Shown here piece after piece: positions 22,246 through 33,566 of a stretch of DNA of 64,000 bases. This DNA is from Xanthoparmelia taractica. Lineage: Eukaryota > Ascomycota > Lecanoromycetes > Lecanorales > Parmeliaceae. The stretch spans positions 162,954 to 226,953 of the forward strand of contig JANQBS010000046.1 in assembly GCA_033085395.1 (NCBI GenBank), written 5' to 3'. The position numbers were made by a program, and so were the translations under genes. Each line of letters starts with the position of its first letter. The stretch's first letter is position 1. The notes beneath the pieces were generated by a model, which had not been told where the DNA came from, searched no databases, and saw only the letters and a list, made by a program, of their open reading frames with translations.

Positions 22246-24175
22246 ATGCATGTTCCCAAGATCCTACGAGCGATGCCGGAAAAGGATTCGTACGAAATGA
22301 TGGAGTTGGAGAAGACGAGAACGGATTCTGCCCTCTACGATGACCCCTCGAAAATGTACGATGATCCGCATAGAATTACGGGCGACCGGGGCCTACAACT
22401 TGACGAAGCGGCGGACATGTACGGCGACCTGGCGACTGCTGAAGAACATGGCTACGTTTCTCGCGGGTACGTTGGAGGAGCATTGGGCAGCTGGAATGCC
22501 CTAGATTGACGACCATCTAGCCTCAAATCCCGCCATATTCAGTTCATTGCCCTCGGTGGTACAATCGGTACAGGTCTTTTCCTCGGTATCGGACGAGCCT
22601 TCATCACAGCTGGACCTCTCAGTCTCCTACTTGGATATACTTTCACTGGAGCCGCCATCTACGCTATGATGCAATCTCTTGGTGAAATGACGACGTGGTT
22701 ACCATTACCCGGTGCTATTCCGCAATTTTGTGCTCGATATGTGGATGGGGCAATGGGTTTCGCTGTGGGATGGAACGTGAGTCTCCAAAACCGACATGCG
22801 TGTGCTACGGTCAGCCTGACAAGGATACACAGAACTGGTACTCCAATTCGCTTATACTTTGCGCGGAGATATCGGCGGCAGCTGTTGTGATACAGTTCTG
22901 GAACGGAGCTGCAGACATCAATCCAGCAGCGTGGATCTCTATAGTCATAGTTGTGGTCGTCGCCCTGAACATGATTGCAGTCTCTATATACGGTGAAGCT
23001 GAGTTTATCTTCGCAAGTCTCAAAATGATCACGATCATTGGACTCATCATCTTTGCATTTATCATTGACCTTGGCGGAGGACCAACGCGGGACCGACTCG
23101 GTTTCCGCTACTGGAAGGATCCTGGAGCTATGAAGCCATACATCGCGGAGGGCAACACGGGTCGTTTCCTTGGTCTCTTTTCAACATTGGTCAATGCCGC
23201 CTTTTCATACACTGGTGTTGAGACGGTAGCAGTGGCCGCAGGCGAATCGGAGAACCCAAGGCGTAACGTACCGAGAGCTGTCCGCCGTGTCTTCTGGCGT
23301 ATCATGTTCTTCTACGTCCTTGGCTCACTTGCTATTGGTGTCCTTATCCCGTATAACGACAGACGACTCGTGGATGCTATTCACAACGATGCTCCTGGAG
23401 GAGCCGCTTCCCCATGGGTCATAGCCATCTATCGCGCGAGTGTACCTGTTCTTCCCTCAATCGTCAACGCTGCGATTCTCACTTCGGCAACCTCAGCTGC
23501 CAATGCATTCCTCTACACGGGATCCCGGTATCTTTACGCACTTGCACAGAACGGCCAAGCGCCGAGATTTCTACTGACATGCTCTAGGAAGTGAGTCAAA
23601 ATTTCTGGAACTTTTATGATCACTAGCTTCGCTGATACCTGTAAACCAGGGGCATTCCATACTACTGCATCGGCGTTACCGCCTCCATCTCCCTGCTGAC
23701 GTACATGTCTTGCTCCTCTGGCTCCCAAGTCGTTTTCCAATGGTTCCAGAACCTTGCAGCAATCACCGCAACCTTGACCTGGATGTCCATCTCGTTTGCG
23801 TACATCAAATTCCATCGCGCTCTGCGCGCTCAAGGCATTAACCGCGACACGTTTGTCTTCAAATCTCGCTTCCAACCTTACACAGCCTGGTTCTCCTTCT
23901 GCTTCTTCGCCACTATTGCTTTGTTCAATGGCTTCCACACGTTTCCGAGCAAGACAAAGAAATTTGATCGCAACGGCTTCATCACAGCCTATATTGGTAT
24001 ACCTATATATTGCGGGCTTTATCTTTTCTGGAAGATTTTCAAGCGGACACGGTGGGTCAAGCCCGAAGAGGCCGATATTCAAACGGGGAAGGCGGTACTG
24101 GACGCAGCGGATCGGCATTGGCCGGTGCCAAAAGCCAATAATTGGTGGGAGAAGATTTGGTTCTGTATCGTATAG
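22246..24175 (+). CDS. Amino-acid permease of the YAT family (APC superfamily)
   Basis: Proton-coupled amino-acid uptake protein of the plasma membrane, related to fungal general, proline and dicarboxylic amino-acid permeases; the substrate cannot be told from sequence. Exons 22246-22466, 22521-22776, 22833-23590 and 23650-24175 give 586 residues in a continuous frame. The soluble N-terminus is acidic and Asp/Tyr-rich. The first membrane helix follows GLKSRHIQFIALGG and carries the family signature GTIGTGLFLG. About 12 membrane segments can be followed, including WISIVIVVVVALNMIAVSIY, ITIIGLIIFAFIIDLGGG and SATSAANAFLYTGSRYLYAL. The C-terminus ends WWEKIWFCIV. A second in-frame Met (MPEKDSYEMM) ten codons downstream is an equally plausible start. 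Confidence 0.93.
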
Positions 24176-24616
24176 GCTGGGGGTGGATATATGCTGCATG
24201 GCTTGCGTTGCTTATGATTGTTATGTAGGCGCAGGCCTCGAATTCTAATGTACGAGTACACATTGTACATACTCAGCTATTGACGAGGGAAGGGTAACGG
24301 TCAGAAAAAGGGCAATTAACTCGTGAGGAGCCAACTTGGTCAGAGTACTAATACAGGTGTCTCTACTGAACGGGAGACATTTTTTACTGAATGTGAGCTG
24401 CACTTATTATCTTCGACAGGTTCCGTAGAGTGAGTAGATTGCAACGGCCGAGAATCCGCCTTTAAGCCTCTGCGGCTCAAGTTTGATGGCTCGTCACCCA
24501 CCTAAGAACGCAAGCGAGATCAGATGCACACAAACTTTTTCCCACAGGCTCTGCTCTAAGTACACGACACAACCACAACCAACAGCTTGACAACAAAACA
24601 AGGCACAACTGTCAGC
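24176..24616. other. Intergenic spacer and RPL5 promoter
   Basis: A 441-bp spacer between two plus-strand genes. Its right part must contain the promoter and leader of the ribosomal protein gene. No other feature is supported. Confidence 0.5.
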
Positions 24617-25697
24617 ATGGTGAGTCTTAAGATTCGAGCTTTAGTACTCTTCGCATGTGGAGAGATGAGTCCCTGCAAGATGCTTCGGTATGGAATCTGA
24701 AGCGGAAATTGCTGACTCCGGGTGGTCAAACAGCCTTTCACTAAGCTGGTCAAGAATAGTGCATACTATAGGTAGGATTCATTTACAGACACTCCATTAA
24801 GTAGCTAGCTACTGACGAGGGCGCAGCCGCTACCAAACCAAGTATAAGCGTCGTCGAGCAGGGAAGACCGACTACTACGCCCGCAAACGTCTCATCACCC
24901 AGGCCAAGAACAAGTACAACGCTCCCAAGTATCGCCTCGTTGTCCGCTTCACCAATAAGGATATTGTCTGTCAGATCGTCACTTCCGAGATCACGGGCGA
25001 TAAGATCTTCTGCGCCGCCTACGGTCACGAACTCAAGCGCTATGGAGTCAAGCACGGCCTCACCAATTGGGCAGCTGCATACTGCGTTGGGCTCCTGATC
25101 GCACGTCGCGCGCTCTCAAAGCTCGATCTCGCTGACACATTTACTGGTGTTGAAGAGGCGGACGGCGAATTCAAGCTCACTGAAGTTGCCGAGCACGAGG
25201 GCGAGGATCGTCGCCCATTCAAGTGCTTCCTCGACGTCGGACTTGCTCGCACCTCTACTGGGGCCAAGGTCTTTGGAGCGCTAAAGGGAGCATCGGATGG
25301 CGGCATCTACATTCCCCACTCTGAAAACCGATTTCCTGGCTACGATATTGAAACCAAAGAGCTCGATGCCGAGACCCTACGCAAATACATCTTCGGCGGT
25401 CACGTAGCAGAATATATGGAGACCCTCGCCGATGACGACGAGGAGCGCTACAAGTCGCAATTCCAGGGCTACATTGACGATGAGATCGAGGCGGATGGGC
25501 TTGAGGAGATGTACCAAGAGGCCCATAAGGCTATTCGAGAGGACCCATTTTTGAAGGATGAGGAGGGAGAGGGAGAGAAGAAGTCAAAGGACGAATGGAA
25601 GGCGGAGAGTAAGAAGCATAAGCAGGCGAAGATGAGCTATGAGGAGAAGCAGGAGAGGGTCAAAGCGAAGATTGGCAAGGTCAAGGAGTCGATGTGA
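24617..25697 (+). CDS. RPL5: 60S ribosomal protein L5 (uL18)
   Basis: Large-subunit ribosomal protein that binds 5S rRNA and, with L11, delivers the 5S particle to the pre-60S subunit. The start codon is an exon by itself (24617-24619). It is followed by a 114-nt intron, exon 24734-24771, a second intron with a TACTGACG branch site, and the main exon 24827-25697. The product has 303 residues, as usual for the family. It opens MPFTKLVKNSAYYSRYQTKY and contains RRRAGKTDYYARKRLI, YGVKHGLTNWAAAYCVG, KVFGALKGASDGG and IPHSENRFPGYD. It ends with the Lys/Glu-rich C-terminal helix. The ATG-only first exon fixes the start, because no upstream codon in frame can be used. Confidence 0.97.
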
Positions 25698-26359
25698 GAT
25701 CGGCTATTCGATGAGAAAGTTTGCTAGATGGCGTTGGCACATGTTCTATAAGCAGGTAGAGCTAGGACAGCGAGCTGGCAATGGAAGAAGAAGCTATCAG
25801 ACTCAAGCTCACCATATTCTGATCCCACTGTAGGGATATTTATGATTAGACATCAAGTTCGCACGTGTCTTTCCACATATCGCCACGCCAAGCCCGTTTG
25901 CTCTCCACTTCCCCGGACTATTAGACGATGAACCAGCTAACGGGCATATACTGGAACCTACACTTCCTCGTCTTGAAAACATAAAGGTCTTTCACGCAGC
26001 GAAAATCACTTGGAGGTTTGCATAAAGTAAATGGAGAATCATCCTACTCTACTAGACGGGTGCACTCGGCAGCCGATCCCAAAATCGTTCACCCCGCTGC
26101 CCGACGACAGTATGTTCTCCGAGGGTTAGGATCTTCACGTGTGCGATTCAAGCAGCCTCCACCAACGTGTATGAGAAGATATCTTGGTATTTACGGGAAT
26201 CATACCACACTTTGGTCGATAACACACCCCGTTCGCCTCGATTGGCCTCCTCCGAGTGACCCCGCAGATCGCCATGCTGGGCGCGTTATCAGAAGCGGCA
26301 CACTGATCCTGACATTTAACGGCACTCAAACGCCTGGTCCAAGCTCATACTGATCCAAA
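25698..26359. other. Intergenic region between RPL5 and the LRR gene
   Basis: About 660 bp with no supported gene. An open frame from 26018 to 26353 on the plus strand has no family resemblance and probably lies in leader or promoter DNA. Confidence 0.5.
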
Positions 26360-29300
26360 ATGGAGGGCATACACGGTGTCGACGTCAGCTGGTTGCATCA
26401 TTCGCCCAAAGGTACGTGATCTCTCTTGCCACCGGCCTCACTTTTGGGAGCTCAGAAGGTGCGGAGCTGAGCGTCGGCGCCGACTCCACTCAGATATAAT
26501 TATGCTCTGAATACTAATGACCGCACACAGACCATTATTCGAGAAATAACCCGATTTCCACTCTTGCTGCAGATGAGAAAGCGATCCCAAACAAGCAGGA
26601 GCAGGATCCTCCACAAGCCAAAGACGATCCGACTGCGCCGAAAGCCAATGGATCTTATTCTACACACTCTCATAGCCATGAACATCGTCCTCATACCCTT
26701 CACCGTGCGAGCTCGGAAAGAATCGAGCCAGGTCCAAACTCTCCCAAGAGCCAGAAAGATCCTAAAGCAACCCCAATGAGCCGACGGAACTCTTGGATGT
26801 CAAGCATAAGTTCAAAGTTCTCCTCCAGCTCAGCTACACCTGCCAGCACTCCAGGCTCACCATCACCTCCTGTCTCAAAGTCGCCTCCCAACAGCCCTCA
26901 ACCCGATTCCTCAGCCCCTTCCAGCGCTGCTGTCACACCAACAGCTAAAGATGCCAAAAAGACAGACACACTTCCCTCTACCCCGCCAGCCGGTGGCAAG
27001 GGGGGGCATACATTTATCCAGAGTGCGCTGAGACGGTTGGGCTCCAGCGGCGGTGGCGGTAGCCCGGCAAAGGCTGCAGGGTCCGCCGGAGTCTGCCCAA
27101 GAAAAACCATGAATGTGGATCCGTACCGCGAAAGATGCTCACTACCAGATCTGGATCTCAAAAAGCTACGGAGAGTGGCATTCTGTGTTGACGTGGAAAT
27201 TGCAGGCGCAGCCCAATATACCGAGGAGGAACCGCAAACACCGCACGTGCCGTCGCTGACGGCTGAACCAAGCCTCACTAAATTGGAGCATGAAATAGCG
27301 GCCAAGAAGAAGAAGGATCAAAAGCAGAAGCAAGGGGAGGGTGCTGCGTTGAAGAACCCAGATACGCTGGCAGAAGAGAAAGAGAAGGATGGCATCATCA
27401 GAGTGTCTGGGGAAGAAATCAAACCCACAGTGCCCGGGAAATCCCAAGAATCTAGAGCCTTAGAAGACAGCGAGGTTAAGGAACCTACAAGGAAGAAGGA
27501 AAAGAAGAAGCGCTCTGAGGGCGAACGAAAGGAGCGTAAGGAGCGGAAGCGCCAGGAAGCATTGGCCAACGGGTCGATTCCCATTGAGGTGCATGGGGAG
27601 GGCAGCAGTAGTAGCGTCAACGATACTCTCACTGGCGCTGACACCCCGCCAAAATCTCAAGATCGACCGACAACCGACCCTCTACGTATATATCGACGGT
27701 GTTGTCAGCTGCGAGAGACGCCCATCTTGAAACGGATAGTGGAGCAGATCTCCTCACCATCTGCCTGCCATATCGCCACGCCGGGTATCCTTTCAAGTTT
27801 GGACTTGTCCGGTTACTGGATGGAACTTCCAGATCTCATAACCCTTGGGGACTACCTGGCCGTCGTGCCTGTCAAGAAATTGGTTCTAGAGAACTGCGGC
27901 TTAGGAGATGAGGCGGTGCGCGTCATTCTCGCGGGACTTCTTGCTGCGAAGACACCGGAGCAAGCTAAACACAACAAGAAATTAGCTAAAAGGGCCGATG
28001 GGAAGACCACGGAGGTGACAGAGCGGCTTGGCGTGATCGAAAAGCTTGTATTGAAGGACAACCCGAAGATTGGGAGGGAAGGCTGGCGGCATATTGCGCT
28101 ATTCATGTATATGTCACGGTCACTGAAAGCAATCGATCTGTCTATGATACCTTTCCCCAAATCATCGGCGAAGGGGGATAGCGTCAAGCATCACCACCAC
28201 CCAAATCCTCTTCATCATACTTCGCCTCCTCCACCTGGCCCGATTGACATGGCAACCCTTCTGCAGGAAGCAGTTGGTGAAAGACTTGGAGGCAACCGGT
28301 TGGAGGAGCTTATTATGGCCGAGTGCGATCTGAGTACCGAGTGCATTGGAAAGATCATTGACGGTGTCATGAAATGCGGCTCCACCAGACTTGGTCTTGC
28401 GAGTAACAACATCACTCGAGAGGGCTTGGGCCATGTCATACGCTATCTACAGAGCGGAAAATGTGAGGGTCTTGACCTAGGCGGCAATGATCTCAGAGAA
28501 GACCTCAATATGCTGGCCGAGGTATTGGACGAGAAGAGCACAATGTGGGCACTGAGTCTTGCCGACTGTAATCTTGCACCATCATCACTCGAGTCCTTGC
28601 TCCCTGCACTGGTGCAGCTTCCAAATTTCCGCTTCATTGATTTGTCTCACAACCGCGATCTTTTCCAGACTCGACCGACTGCTCTTGGACTGATCCGAAA
28701 GTATGTACCTCAAATGCGCATGATCAGAAGATTACATCTCATAGATGTGGCAATGACACCGGAGCATGCCATCGCTTTGGCCGAGGTCTTGCCAGAAATC
28801 CCAAGTTTGGCGCATCTCAATATACTGGAAAACCACCTTCTCTCACCTCTAGCATCGGCTAAGACTGAAGCAATGCAGGAAGAAGCTTGTGCTTTGTACG
28901 CCTCTCTGATGGCTGCAGTGCGTGTCTCGGACACGATTATCTGCATTGATGTTGACGTCCCAAGTCAAGATTCGAGTGAAGTTGTCAAAGCTTTGGCGAA
29001 ACAGGTTGTGGCTTATTCGCTGAGGAACCTTGAACGCTTACCTGAAGCGGAAACATCACATTCGGCCAAAGCGGCAATGGCTGATCCTCACGGCGGCGAA
29101 AAGCAGTTGACTGTCCCGGACATTCTGCTGCACCTCGTAGGTCATGTCGACGGCTTTCCGGAGAACCATGACGGCGATGACCCAGCTCCTGATGATGACT
29201 ACATCGTCGGCGGCACAGGCGTGGTCAAAGCGCTGGATATATGCCTGAACAGAGCTGCTGATGGGAGAAAGGATTCACGAGATCTGTCACAGTTACATAG

Positions 29301-30211
29301 CGGTACCGAGACGCCCAAAAAGGTCTTGCAAGGAACCGAGGTTTCAAAGGGTAAAGCCCGAGAGATGTCGAAGAATCTGTTGGATAGCGCAAGGAAGATC
29401 CGAGCAAGGTTGCAGCCGGCCCTGATCAAGGAGGCCAAGGCTGGTGATGATATGAGCTACCGTGGGTGCACATCCAACCAATCAGAGTACACAGTACTGA
29501 CATCTCTTTCCAGGACGTCTCCGCTTCCTCGACACCACCCTCGAACGCATGATCGAGCGCTTCGAAAACGAATACCCCGAAACCCGCCTCCCCAAAGCCA
29601 CCACGACCACCACGACCACCGACCCCCTCTCCGATGACAACGCCAGCACCTCCTCCTCCCTCATCCACCCCACCCCCACCCACCCAACCCTCGAACCCGC
29701 CTCCCCGGACCAAGAAGACATGGACGACACTTCCGCCCCCTTGATCCGCCCCGCCTCCATCTCCCGCCGCACCTCATCCCCCAACCTCGCCTCCCGCCAA
29801 GCCCAAGAAGAAGGCCGCATGCACCGCTTCGGCCAGCGTATCAAGCGCGACATCCTCCGCCCCGAATCCCAAGACTACGCCCACGGCACCACGGGCACCG
29901 AACCCGAAGCCCAGTACCTGCGCGACCTCCGCGGCCGCCTCGAGGCGTTTGAAGGCGGCGAGATCAAGGAGCGCGTCGTTACGCTGGGACCGGAGACGGT
30001 CTTTGACATGATTGGCGCTACGGCGGAGGAGCTTGAGGCGTGGGAGAGGGGCGATCCGGATGGGTTCGAGAGGATCAAGGAGGCGAGAGGGCATGCGTTG
30101 GCTATTTATGGGGATCAGAAGGGTGGCAGTGGGTTTCCGACAAGGGAGCACGTGGTGCCTGGGACGGAACAGGATTCCGTACCCGAGCAGAGGAAGGATG
30201 ATGCCGCTTGA
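26360..30211 (+). CDS. Large leucine-rich-repeat protein (fungal Mhp1-like)
   Basis: Resembles conserved filamentous-fungal proteins with leucine-rich repeats that are often labelled cell wall biogenesis protein Mhp1; the label is from memory and the biochemical role is not established. Exons 26360-26411, 26531-29461 and 29514-30211 give 1226 residues in frame. The protein starts MEGIHGVDVSWLHHSPKD. It then has a long Ser/Pro/Lys-rich disordered region with MSRRNSWMSSISSKFSSSSA and a Lys/Glu-rich stretch. The middle (about residues 400-750) carries ribonuclease-inhibitor-like repeats, for example LSGYWMELPDLITLG, VKKLVLENCGLGDEAVR, GNRLEELIMAECDLS and FRFIDLSHNRDLF. A short basic helix with SYRRLRFLDTTLERMIERF and an acidic tail close the protein. 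The last 0.6 kb is clearly C-rich at codon third positions compared with the rest. Confidence 0.8.
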
Positions 30212-30239
30212 TTTGCTTTCTTCCTAGCTTGCCTGTCTG

Positions 30240-30245
<6 letters not shown>

Positions 30246-30281
<36 letters not shown>
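30246..30281. repeat. CT dinucleotide microsatellite
   Basis: About 17 CT units immediately downstream of the LRR gene stop codon, probably within its 3' untranslated region. Confidence 0.9.
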
Positions 30282-30284
<3 letters not shown>

Positions 30285-30448
30285 GTCCGTTCTCGGTCTG
30301 TCGGTCTGTCGGTCTGTCTGTCGATCTGCCTATCTTGTACCATCTTGTCTCTCTTCGTATCGTACGTGGCGAAGCTTTTGGTTTGAATTGAATTCGGGCG
30401 ACGCTCTGTATTCCATGCCCTTCCTTCCCCTCCTTCCTTCCTATCTTA

Positions 30449-30472
30449 GCGAGCGAGCGAGCGAGCGAGCAA
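30449..30472. repeat. GCGA tetranucleotide repeat
   Basis: Five to six GCGA units downstream of the LRR gene. Confidence 0.8.
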
Positions 30473-30781
30473 GTTGAGAGTGTTGGATCTCTTTCCTCCT
30501 CTTCTTCTTTTTCTTCTGCGGGAAGTAAGTACCTAAGGGAGGTGAAAATGGAAATGATGAATGGATGGGATGATCTCTGCTCGCTTTTTCAATTCTTATA
30601 CCCCACCCCTTTGCTTTTGCTACTTTATCCATCATGTGTGCAAGATGTGCAAAGTACGCGACGCAAAGTCAGACAGACCTCTTCAACAAGTTCCGTAATT
30701 TGATTCAAAGTCTTGACAAAGTGTATGTCTACTGGGGCAGCACACATCACATTGGCATATTTTTTACGGTTGGAAAGTGGA

Positions 30782-30914
30782 AAATGCGAGTGGCTTAGTT
30801 CAAGCATGATTGATTGCAACTACCAAGATAACATCATATCCGGGCTGACAGATTAGGCTGGAAATGCAAGTAAGGTAGTTCAAGCATGATTGATTGATTG
30901 CAACCAAGGCAGAT
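30782..30914. repeat. Imperfect direct duplication of about 50 bp
   Basis: Two copies, about 30782-30829 and 30861-30914, share TTAGTTCAAGCATGATTGAT-like sequence followed by GCAAC. The right copy has one extra TGAT unit. The spacing is about 80 bp. Confidence 0.75.
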
Positions 30915-31200
30915 AAGAATCCAAAGGCCATGGCGCATGGGTAACCGCTTCAAATGCTCCATCCAGTAAATGCTCTCCTTTCTCCAACCCATGAGCCGCA
31001 CCAAGCCGTGATGCCTCAAAATCGGGCATCGCCCATCAAATGGAATATGATATAGACATTAGTTGGGAGTTAAACTTATACATAGAGAATGAAAAGACAA
31101 CGCTCGCCTGGAAGGGTATAAGGCTTTTCAAACGCAAAGGTATCAGATAGATGGCATGATATTATTACCCGTATGATTAAAGATCAGATGATTATGCGAA

Positions 31201-33566
31201 TCACATCATCATGAGACGCGTGGTTCTCCTTTCGGGGAATCTGCGTCCAGGACCTAGGGAAGACGGCGGTGATGTACGTGCGGCTCCAAAAGCGTGTTGT
31301 TCGCATAGTGTCTTGCCGTTGTACTCGTAATAGTCGTCTTTTAGTATGATGTGGCAGTCCTGACAGCTGAAGCAATAAGGGTGGAATTTCTGTTCCGACT
31401 CGGTCTCCAAGTACTGTCCCTCGATACCGCGATCGCAACTCGTGCACAGTGAATCGTTGAGCTCGTGATAATGCCGTCCGCAGTATGGCTGATTGTTCAT
31501 GACGTAGAAGTCGGCCGTCTGGAATGGTTGTCGGCACGTTTGGCACACAAAGCATTGCTTGTGATAGCGGCCAGTAAGCCGTCCATCTGCTGAGCTGACC
31601 GATTTCCCTCGAATCAAGTCTCCGCAGCCACGGCAGTTGCCCTTGTTGGCGGGTGGCGGTCGTCGAGCAGTCGACTCCGGGTACCTGGGGTGTGCTGCAG
31701 GTGTAGGAGATACACGGAGGTTGCTCAACTGGGGAGCGACGGAAGGAACGATGTACTCATCCGGAGATGTAGCAAGCAGGTGGTTTTCGACCAGTTTTTC
31801 CTCATGTGGAGGAAAGGTAGGCTTCATTGGACGGAGTGGAGCCGGAGAGTTTGTTCGAGATGGCTGGAGATGGCCTTTGGTACGTTCATCCTGTATTGAC
31901 GCTCGCTCTTCGTGCATCGACGGCTGCTCAACGTCGAAGATGAAACCCTTGAACATATTGTTGGCTTGATTATCATCAGAAGCCTGTACGTTCCGGGTTG
32001 TTGGCGACTCATTGAGTGGCGGGCTCAGCCTCGAGCTACCACCATTCGTGCCAAAGCTGTAAGATTGGTTGGATGAGGTCGATTCGTGCGGCGTGGAAAT
32101 TGAGCTGCTGCTCTTCACTCCGGAGCTGTAGGATTCATTGGATGAGGTCGACTCGTGCGGCTGATGGTATGCATTGTCCCACCTAGACACTCCTGCTGCT
32201 TGGGCAGGCACGGGTAGAGGAGGTGCATCCCCAAGCCGTGGATCTTCTTGTAATGCAGTGGCGTGCGTGTTCACGGACAGCGCTTTACTGGGCTTTTCCA
32301 CGCCTGGAGAAACAGCACGACTTCGTACTGATCGAGAAGGTTTGAAAGAGCTGGTACTACCAATATCGCAAAGAGGTTGCATTGCAGCAACAGCAACTGA
32401 AGGTCTCGGCTTGTGAGAGTGGCTCGAAGAGTCTAGATGTATCCTATCCGTTATTGGGCGAGATCCTGGAGGAGCAGCGTCATGATCGTTCTTTGGCAAC
32501 GTATGTGAGCGGTGCTCCTGTTGGAAGGAACCGAAATCAAAAGATGGTAGAGGCACATGGGCTGAGCCGTCGGACTGGTCCTGGAAGGATGGTCTGGGTA
32601 ATAAAGGCACGGAGGGCACGGTGGTCACTTCCGTTTTACTTCGGTGTAACGGAGACCTAGGCCCAGCCGAGATGCTAGAAAGGGAAGGACTGCGCGTGTA
32701 GTTTGAACTTGATGTTGAGGGTCGCTGGACGTGAACTTTGGGACTCGTCGACCTTGAGACTCTGACAAAATCGCGACTGCTGCCCATGGACGGCGACTTC
32801 CTGTGATTTGAATGCTTCATACTCATGTGTCCTCCAAAATCAAAAGGACCTGGCGCAATGTTATCCATCCTCTGCATCAGGGTTTCATCAGCGTTTGCCA
32901 GTGGGCTCGATGCCTTGTGTCCAGCAACTATACCGTCCCGATCCTGCCGACTGCCCCTATCCGACGAGAATTTGAAGCTTGATTCCAAAGGTGTCGTGGG
33001 AGTAGTATCCTGTGACCTGGACGTTGGAAAAGGGGGGAAAGCACTGTCCTGGGGCGTGGGTAGCAAGGGTGACGCTGGACGACTTGGCAATGGAGATGTG
33101 GAGCTTCGAAGAAACGGCATTCTGAATGGAGATTTGGGGCGGTTGCTGTGCATTGCAGGTGACGTGGTCCGCGCGGTGTTCTCGACTATTGGCTTTGACG
33201 AATGCTGGTCTGAATGCATGATATAGTCAGCTTGGGTATCTGTGCGTGTAAAGGAGTGGGACTGAACGCATACATGAAGAAGTGACGTCGAGCCGTGGAG
33301 ATATGGGTTTCTGGGGTCTGGAAAAGGGAGCACCCATTGTCTGCTTCAGAGCCTTTGGTGCAAAAGGGCCATCGAGAGCCTTGAATCGAGAGCTAGGAAG
33401 AGGAGGAGCTGGGGTAGAATTAGTATGTTGAAGAAGCCTCTCTATTGAGGGGATAGATACCTTGAGAGCAGACGTGATCTCCCATCATAGAGATGGGGAC
33501 CTCGACATTGCAGCTTGAGCATCTGATTGATGGCAAGACGCCTGAGGCCCGGGCTGTGTTTGCCAT
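31201..33566 (-). CDS. LIM-domain protein, paxillin/Pxl1-like
   Basis: Resembles fungal paxillin-like LIM proteins, which act at polarised growth sites and the contractile ring together with Rho signalling and formin partners. Exons 33566-33461, 33408-33274 and 33209-31201 (minus strand) give 749 residues in continuous frame. The N-terminus MANTARASGVLPSIRCSSC carries a CxxC pair and ISMMGDHVC, a conserved cap in this family. About 550 residues of Ser/Pro-rich disordered sequence follow. Two C-terminal LIM domains come next: the first runs from CRGCGDLI to CGRHYHEL, the second from CTSCDRGI to CEQHAFG. The end, RRFPERRTTRLMMM, is typical. An internal duplication, HESTSSNESYSSG / HESTSSNQSYSFG, lies in the disordered part. 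The start is supported by the CxxC-GDHVC cap, which is reached only by splicing two short 5' exons. Confidence 0.9.

Larger units (their letters stand above)
30212..31200. other. Convergent intergenic region with microsatellites
   Basis: This separates the stop of the LRR gene from the stop of the minus-strand LIM gene, so it holds two 3' ends. It contains a CT microsatellite, a GTCTGTCG run (30295-30325), a GCGA tetranucleotide run and an imperfect 50-bp duplication. No gene is seen. Confidence 0.65.

Noticed and set aside
13278..30211. Biosynthetic or metabolic gene cluster
   Set aside because: The genes are unrelated housekeeping functions on both strands, with no backbone enzyme such as PKS, NRPS or terpene cyclase.
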